Shown here: one piece after another, positions 59,319-64,000 of the stretch
Layout: each line of letters begins with the position of its first letter
Numbering within the stretch: position 1 is the stretch's first letter
NCBI GenBank assembly: GCA_964653655.1
Contig: CAZZHG010000016.1
Coordinates: forward strand, 1-64,000
DNA: 64,000 nt
Origin: CAZZHG01 sp964653655
Lineage (GTDB): Bacteria; Bdellovibrionota; FAC87; UBA2466
Reading direction: 5' to 3'
Position numbers and translations under genes: made by a program
Notes under the pieces: model-generated
Told to the model about the DNA's origin: nothing
Database searches by the model: none
What the model saw: only the letters and a program-made list of their open reading frames with translations

Positions 59319-60839
59319 CTACCGCCGAGGGTGTAATTCCGCAAGGGCCCGGGTCAACATGCGGGCGATTTCGCTCGCGAGAGCGGATCGCGTGTGCCCG
59401 GCGCGCTTGGTGAACAGCTCGGACGCCCGGCCGTGAAGATAAGTGCCGAGGGGTAAAGCTCGGGTCGGTTCCAGGCCCTGGGCAAGAAGGGACGTGAGCA
59501 CGCCCGTCAGGAGATCTCCGCTGCCTCCCTTCGAGAGGCCCGGGTCACCGGCGGTCACGACAATCTGCGGGCGGCCGGGGCAGGCGATGATCGTCCCCCT
59601 GCCCTTCAAAACCACGAAGCAGCCCCACCGCTCCTGAAGGGCGCGGCACGCCTCGTAGCGCTCGGATTGCACGACTTCCGTCGCGACGTTGAGAAGCCGG
59701 CTCGCCTCTTTCGGATGAGGAGTCAGGACCGTGACGGCTTTGCGTTTTTTCAAAAGCTTTTGCGCCTCTTCGCGGTGATTCGCGAGAAGCGTCAACGCGT
59801 CGGCGTCCAGCACTATGGGCCACGGGGTTTCGAGCGCCTCCGTGAGAATCGCCCATTTCGCGTCCGACGTTCCGAAACCGGGACCGATACCGAAAGCCGC
59901 ATGCCGAAGCTTCGCTTTCAGCTCCGGCCCCCAAGTGGCCGTCATGACCTCCACGGGAATCCGGCTTCTCGTGTCCACCGGCTCGCCTCGCGGGCCGACT
60001 AGCGACACCAGACCCGCGCCCGAGCGAAAGGCCGCAAGACACGCGAGCAAGGCGGCCCCTTGAGTCTCCGTCTCTCCCGCGAAAAAATAGCAGTGCCCGT
60101 AGTCGCCTTTATGGCCGCTCTCCCGCCGAGGAGGCAGATGGCGCGCGTCCTCGCGCCCATAGAGAAGCGCCGTCGGCCGGAAGTCGGCAATCATGCGCGG
60201 GATTTGAATGAAACGCAGGTGCAGCTTTCCCGTGTAATCGGCGGCAAAGCCGGTCACATGGCCCTTCTTGAAAAAGCCGAGCGCCACGGTCTCGCAGGCG
60301 CGCACGGCGGAGCCGAGGGGCACGCCCGTATCGGAGCAAAGCCCGCTAGGCAGATCGATGGAAACGATCCATTTGCGGTGAGCGACCCGGTTGATCGCCT
60401 CGATGGCGATAAGGGCCTCCCCTTCGACGTTACGGGAAAGGCCCGTGCCGAAAATCCCGTCCAGGATCCAGTCGCACCTTTCGAGCGCGGATGCGTCGAG
60501 GACGACGGAAGAAGGAACGCCGAGCTTGGCGAGAATCCGATACTGCGCGAGCGCGCCGGGGGTGAGCTTGCTCTCGTCTCCGACGAGAAAGACCTGAATC
60601 TTGCGACAGCCCTGCTGATACAGGATGCGGGCCGCGGCCATGGCGTCACCGCCGTTATTGCCGGTGCCGGCGACGATCACGCCGCGGGTTTCGGCGAGCA
60701 GATTGTGAAATCGGATTTTGAGCCGGCGCACCACGGCAAGCGCGGCGTGCTCCATGAGCACGGCTTCGGGCAGTCCTATCTCCTCGATCGTGTAACGATC
60801 TGCGGTCCGCATTTCATCGGCGGATAGGAGCGGATGCAT
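59319..60839 (-). CDS. nnr: Bifunctional NAD(P)H-hydrate epimerase / ADP-dependent dehydratase
   Basis: The enzyme repairs damaged NAD(P)H hydrates. The N-terminal epimerase half shows LSADEMRTADRYTIEE, VLMEHAALAVV, GTGNNGGDAMAAARIL and SIDLPSGLCSDTG. The C-terminal YjeF-C kinase-like half has RESGHKGDYGHCYFFAG, VLDADALTLL, VLTPHPKEASRLL and TAGDPGLSKGGSGDLLTGVL. Length 506 fits the fused form. It is transcribed leftward into tsaE without a gap. Confidence 0.93.
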   Translation of the reverse strand: MHPLLSADEMRTADRYTIEEIGLPEAVLMEHAALAVVRRLKIRFHNLLAETRGVIVAGTGNNGGDAMAAARILYQQGCRKIQVFLVGDESKLTPGALAQYRILAKLGVPSSVVLDASALERCDWILDGIFGTGLSRNVEGEALIAIEAINRVAHRKWIVSIDLPSGLCSDTGVPLGSAVRACETVALGFFKKGHVTGFAADYTGKLHLRFIQIPRMIADFRPTALLYGREDARHLPPRRESGHKGDYGHCYFFAGETETQGAALLACLAAFRSGAGLVSLVGPRGEPVDTRSRIPVEVMTATWGPELKAKLRHAAFGIGPGFGTSDAKWAILTEALETPWPIVLDADALTLLANHREEAQKLLKKRKAVTVLTPHPKEASRLLNVATEVVQSERYEACRALQERWGCFVVLKGRGTIIACPGRPQIVVTAGDPGLSKGGSGDLLTGVLTSLLAQGLEPTRALPLGTYLHGRASELFTKRAGHTRSALASEIARMLTRALAELHPRR

Positions 60840-60875
60840 AACCAGTCATCCTCATTCGAGACACCCAAAAAACGG

Positions 60876-61004
60876 GGAAGAGCGAGAGCGCGAGCGAGCG
60901 CAAGGAAGACTTCTTAATCTAATGAGCGAGCCCGCGCGGTCTAACGTTACCGCCCCTTCAAAAAAGGAAGGAGACCTTGCTCTCGCTCCCGCTCGCGCTC
61001 TTCC
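60876..61004. repeat. Palindromic intergenic element, family 2, copy 2
   Basis: A 129-bp element between glmM and nnr: left arm GGAAGAGCGAGAGCGCGAGC continuing GAGCGCAAGGAAGACTTCTT, right arm ending GCTCCCGCTCGCGCTCTTCC. The left arm repeats that at 51302; the right arms and centres differ more. Confidence 0.75.
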
Positions 61005-61018
61005 AAAAGTCCCGTTCC

Positions 61019-62383
61019 TTATCCGAGCTGAGCCCGGATGGTGTGGCAAATTTCGTCGACGTACGCCTGAATCTGTTTCTGATCTTCGCCCTCGACCATG
61101 ACCCGCGCAAGGGGCTCGGTGCCGGAATAGCGGACGAACACCCTTCCCTTGTCGCCAAGGGAGGTTTCCGCCTTCTTGATGGCTTCCATGATTTTGGGGA
61201 AGTTCTTCAGATCCTCTTTTTGCCGGACATAGACGTTTTCGAGAACTTGCGGGAACTGCTGCATTTGCTTTTTCAGCTCCGAAAGCTTCTTGCCGGTCTT
61301 CTTCATGATGGCTAGCACCTTTAGCGCCGCCACCATGCCGTCTCCGGTGGTGCTGTGGTTCAGGAAAATCAGATGACCGGACTGCTCGCCGCCAAGGTTG
61401 TACTTCCCCTTGCGCATGGCTTCGACGATGTAGCGGTCGCCGACCGGAACCGTCATGACCTTGCCCCCGGCCGCCTTGATGGCGACCTCGAGTCCCATGT
61501 TGCTCATGGGGGTCGCGACGACCGTCTTCTGGAAGAGAAGCCCTTCCTTCAGCATGTCGAGCGCGCAGATGGCGAGGATCTGATCCCCGTCGACCATTTC
61601 GCCCGTTTCGTCGGAAAGAATGACCCGGTCCGCGTCGCCGTCGAGGGCGATGCCGATCTCCGCCCGATGCTCGTGAACGGCGTTGCACATGAGCTGCGGG
61701 TGCACGGCGCCGCAGGCTTCGTTGATGTTCGTGCCGTTCGGCGTGTTGTGAATCGGAAAGACTTCGGCGCCGAGCTCGGAGAAAACGATGGGCCCGATCT
61801 TGTAAGCGGCTCCGTGGGCGCAGTCGAGCACCACGCGGAAACCCTCGAGGTTGAGGTCTTCCGGAAAGGTGTTCTTGATATAGACGATGTAGCGGCCGAT
61901 GGCGTCGTCGATGCGGGTCGCGGTGCCTACCTGCTCCATCGTCGGGCGCACCTTGTTCAGCTCGTCCGAGTGCACCAGCTCCTCGATCTTTTTCTCGACG
62001 TCATCGGGGAGCTTGAAGCCGTTGCGGTCGAATAGCTTGATCCCGTTGTACTGATACGGATTGTGGCTCGCCGAGATGACGACGCCGGCGTCCGCTTTCA
62101 TGCTGCGGGTGATGAAGGCGATGCCCGGCGTGGGCAGCGGGCCCACGAGATAAACTTTCGCTCCCATGGAGCAGAAGCCAGCGGAAAGAGCGTTTTCCAG
62201 CATGTAACCGGAGAGGCGCGTGTCCTTTCCGATGACTACTTTGGCTTTCTTTGGGTTGCCGACTTTTCCGCGCTCGCAGAGCAGGTACGCGGCGGCGCGG
62301 CCGATGGCCATCGCCATTTCGCTGGTCATCGGGGACTGGTTGGCTATGCCACGGACTCCGTCCGTGCCGAAAAGTTTGCCCAT
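61019..62383 (-). CDS. glmM: Phosphoglucosamine mutase
   Basis: GlmM converts glucosamine-6-phosphate to glucosamine-1-phosphate for cell-wall precursors. It begins LFGTDGVRGIAN, has the phosphoserine loop GVVISASHNPYQYNGIKLF, the metal loop IALDGDADRVILSDE, the sugar loop GGEQSGHLIF and the phosphate loop RYSGTEPLARVM. Length 454 is normal. It is third in the cdaA-cdaR-glmM operon, 20 bases after cdaR. Confidence 0.95.
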   Translation of the reverse strand: MGKLFGTDGVRGIANQSPMTSEMAMAIGRAAAYLLCERGKVGNPKKAKVVIGKDTRLSGYMLENALSAGFCSMGAKVYLVGPLPTPGIAFITRSMKADAGVVISASHNPYQYNGIKLFDRNGFKLPDDVEKKIEELVHSDELNKVRPTMEQVGTATRIDDAIGRYIVYIKNTFPEDLNLEGFRVVLDCAHGAAYKIGPIVFSELGAEVFPIHNTPNGTNINEACGAVHPQLMCNAVHEHRAEIGIALDGDADRVILSDETGEMVDGDQILAICALDMLKEGLLFQKTVVATPMSNMGLEVAIKAAGGKVMTVPVGDRYIVEAMRKGKYNLGGEQSGHLIFLNHSTTGDGMVAALKVLAIMKKTGKKLSELKKQMQQFPQVLENVYVRQKEDLKNFPKIMEAIKKAETSLGDKGRVFVRYSGTEPLARVMVEGEDQKQIQAYVDEICHTIRAQLG

Positions 62384-62403
62384 AAATTCCTTCTTAAAGG
62401 CTC

Positions 62404-63093
62404 TTAGGGATTACCCTGAACCCGCCTAGTGTTTACGCGGACCCGGACAACCTTGTCACGGGAAAGCTGAAAGCCTTGGGTGGGATCGACCTCGACGCCG
62501 ACGACCCCTTCCTTGCTGCCGGTGAGTCCTTCGACGTCGAAGGCTTCGGTGTTCACCGCGGCGAGCATCTGGAGCGGGCCGCGCGGGCCCGACACCGCGA
62601 TCTTAGGCGGGAACGTCCGGGCGTACGCGATCTCGTGATCGGCGGCCACTTTACCGACGAGGGTCGGCCGCACTTCCACGTACCGCTCCACGATTTCCTC
62701 GAGGCGGATGAGGACGTTCGGCGGAAAAAATCCCGTCACCCTCACCCCGCGCGGAAGAATGTCTCCGAGCAAATCCTCGCTGATCGCAAAACCGATGGTC
62801 GTCTCCGGCGTCCGGCGCAAGTCGGGCCGGATGGGCTGGATTTTTCTTTCCACGTCTTTCAAAAGCACGCGCGGGCCCGAGAACGTGAACTGGACGTGGG
62901 ACGGAATGCGGTTGGTGATCATCATCGACGGCGCGAGCATCGGATCGAGCTTCACCTCGAGCTTCAGCTCCTCCTGCTTGAAGCCCAGGATGGTGATCCA
63001 CAGAATGAGCGCGAGGAGCAAGCTCACCGCCTTGAGGGCGAGGCTCTCGCTGAAGCTCAGGCTTCCGTGGTTATTTAGACGGGGGAGTTTCAT
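62404..63093 (-). CDS. cdaR: CdaA regulatory protein CdaR (YbbR domains)
   Basis: ATG 63093 (GGACGATG context) gives a membrane helix (LKAVSLLLALILWITILGF) followed by an exported region with two to three YbbR-type units (VQFTFSGPRVLLKDVERKI, VEVRPTLVGKVA, PPKIAVSGPRGPLQML). CdaR modulates the diadenylate cyclase in the membrane. It overlaps cdaA by 23 bases. Confidence 0.88.
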   Translation of the reverse strand: MKLPRLNNHGSLSFSESLALKAVSLLLALILWITILGFKQEELKLEVKLDPMLAPSMMITNRIPSHVQFTFSGPRVLLKDVERKIQPIRPDLRRTPETTIGFAISEDLLGDILPRGVRVTGFFPPNVLIRLEEIVERYVEVRPTLVGKVAADHEIAYARTFPPKIAVSGPRGPLQMLAAVNTEAFDVEGLTGSKEGVVGVEVDPTQGFQLSRDKVVRVRVNTRRVQGNP

Positions 63094-63928
63094 CGTCCTT
63101 CTTGTCCGTCGAGCGGCTGCGGCGCTCGGCTCTCGCCGGCTCCGGCAGCTTCGCCTCATATTTTTTCAGGCCCAGCAGCTCCAGCAGCTGCTGTCTCAGA
63201 CCGTTCACGTCGAGGTCCTGCAACAGAATACCGTGATGCACGAGGGAAATCTGCCCGCGCTCTTCGGAAACGACGATGACGACCGCGTCCGTTTCGTGCG
63301 TGAGGCCGAGGGCGGCGCGGTGGCGCGTGCCCAGCTGCTTGTTGACCGTAGGATCGCGGGAAATCGGAAGCAGGCAGCCCGCCGAGGCGATGCGCGAGTT
63401 GCGGATGATGAGCGCGCCGTCGTGGATGGGCGACGTCGGGTGAAAGATGCTGGTGATGAGGTCGGTCGTGACCTTCGAATCGATTAGCGTTCCGCCCTCG
63501 ATGTAGTTCTTCAGGCCCGTCTCTCGCTCGAGCACGATGAGAGCGCCGACACGCTGGCTGGCGAGAACGGCGGCCGCCTGACAAATTTCTTCGATGATGG
63601 CCACTTCCTCGATTGTGTTCGTGCTCGTGAAGAACGGATTGCGGCCGACCTGCGTGAGGGCTTTTCGAATCTCGTCCTGAAACACGATGATGAGGATCAG
63701 GATCAGGTTGTTGAAGAACTCGACCAGGATCGTGTGCAACGTATGGAAGCGGAGCCGCTCGGACAGATAATAGAAAATCAGGATGATGCCGAAACCGGTC
63801 AGCATCTGAACCGCGCGCGTGCCGCGGATGAGCAGCAGCACGCGATACACGATCACGCACACGAGCAGGATGTCCATCAGGTCCTGCCAGCGAAGGATCT
63901 CGCGTACGTTTTGGAGAAAATCGAGCAT
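63071..63928 (-). CDS. cdaA: Diadenylate cyclase CdaA
   Basis: CdaA condenses two ATP to c-di-AMP. Three N-terminal membrane helices (WQDLMDILLVCVIVYRVLLLI and following) are followed by the DAC domain with the signatures PIHDGALII (DGA) and LGTRHRAALGLT (RHR). ATG 63928 gives the usual MLDFLQNVRE start; a GTG at 63973 would add 15 residues. The C-terminal 40 residues are charged. The cdaA-cdaR-glmM order is the classic one. Confidence 0.94.
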   Translation of the reverse strand: MLDFLQNVREILRWQDLMDILLVCVIVYRVLLLIRGTRAVQMLTGFGIILIFYYLSERLRFHTLHTILVEFFNNLILILIIVFQDEIRKALTQVGRNPFFTSTNTIEEVAIIEEICQAAAVLASQRVGALIVLERETGLKNYIEGGTLIDSKVTTDLITSIFHPTSPIHDGALIIRNSRIASAGCLLPISRDPTVNKQLGTRHRAALGLTHETDAVVIVVSEERGQISLVHHGILLQDLDVNGLRQQLLELLGLKKYEAKLPEPARAERRSRSTDKKDDETPPSK

Positions 63929-64000
63929 GGTTCGGTTGTTAGGCTCCTTGGGTGCGTGCGTCAGTCCACACACTCACCTTATCTGCCTATCGTCATTTTT

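Noticed and set aside
1..64000. Search for tRNA/rRNA genes, CRISPR arrays, integrases, IS ends and prophage genes
   Set aside because: No T-loop-like tRNA signatures, regularly spaced short repeats or transposase motifs were recognised by eye; the only repeats are the palindromic elements and the coding GGX tract.

Overview
The window is GC-rich DNA from a Gram-negative bacterium. Many products carry lipoprotein or Sec/Tat signals, and there are outer-membrane barrel candidates, a Tat translocase, large periplasmic TPR proteins, c-type cytochromes and a cdaA-cdaR-glmM operon. This mix, together with a gliding-type TPR giant and an uncommon envelope protein pair found only in outer-membrane bacteria, suggests a Bdellovibrionota- or Myxococcota-like lineage. 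That placement is inference; no rRNA or other decisive marker is present. GTG and TTG starts are frequent. I saw no tRNA, rRNA, CRISPR array, integrase or recognisable IS transposase.

Layout. 1-7.8 kb: a truncated collagen-like lipoprotein, a 493-residue barrel-like protein, and a leftward group of two c-type cytochrome proteins, a Tat-exported DUF1501-like protein and a lipoprotein. 8.1-14.7 kb: a rightward redox module (ferredoxin-NADP reductase-like flavoprotein, ApbE flavin transferase, FMN-binding protein, polyferredoxin) followed by tatA-like, tatA and tatC. 14.8-21.3 kb: an HNH nuclease, a cupredoxin-like protein paired with a di-haem peroxidase, and a second 493-residue barrel paralogous to the first. 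21.4-25.2 kb: secreted and membrane proteins of unknown role. 25.3-29.7 kb: a reductase divergent from bioF-bioD-bioA plus a fourth, ferritin-like gene. 29.7-41.5 kb: YihY, TPR, FAD-oxidoreductase and metal-hydrolase-like genes, a fused envelope protein, an M36-like protease, queF and pgsA. 42-46.5 kb: a compact unit of an acyltransferase-like enzyme and a haem-oxygenase-like diiron enzyme facing an operon of histidine kinase, unknown sensor-like protein and XRE regulator. 46.5-58.9 kb: giant TPR protein, PilZ protein, two von Willebrand A lipoproteins, a Gly/Ser/Thr-repeat surface protein and other lipoproteins. 58.8-63.9 kb: housekeeping genes tsaE, nnrE-nnrD, glmM, cdaR and cdaA.

How parts may work together. 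The FNR/ApbE/FMN-bind/polyferredoxin block looks like a route moving electrons from cytosolic carriers to extracytosolic flavin. The Tat genes directly downstream, the Tat substrate upstream and the c-type cytochromes on both sides fit a periplasmic redox theme. Four TGTATACA palindromes lie upstream of genes in this part. The best candidate for an undescribed system is the 43.1-46.4 kb unit: two biosynthetic-type enzymes and three regulatory genes whose two promoters carry nearly the same AT-rich inverted repeat. Two families of about 125-140 bp palindromic elements are also present; all three copies of one family sit exactly between convergent genes.
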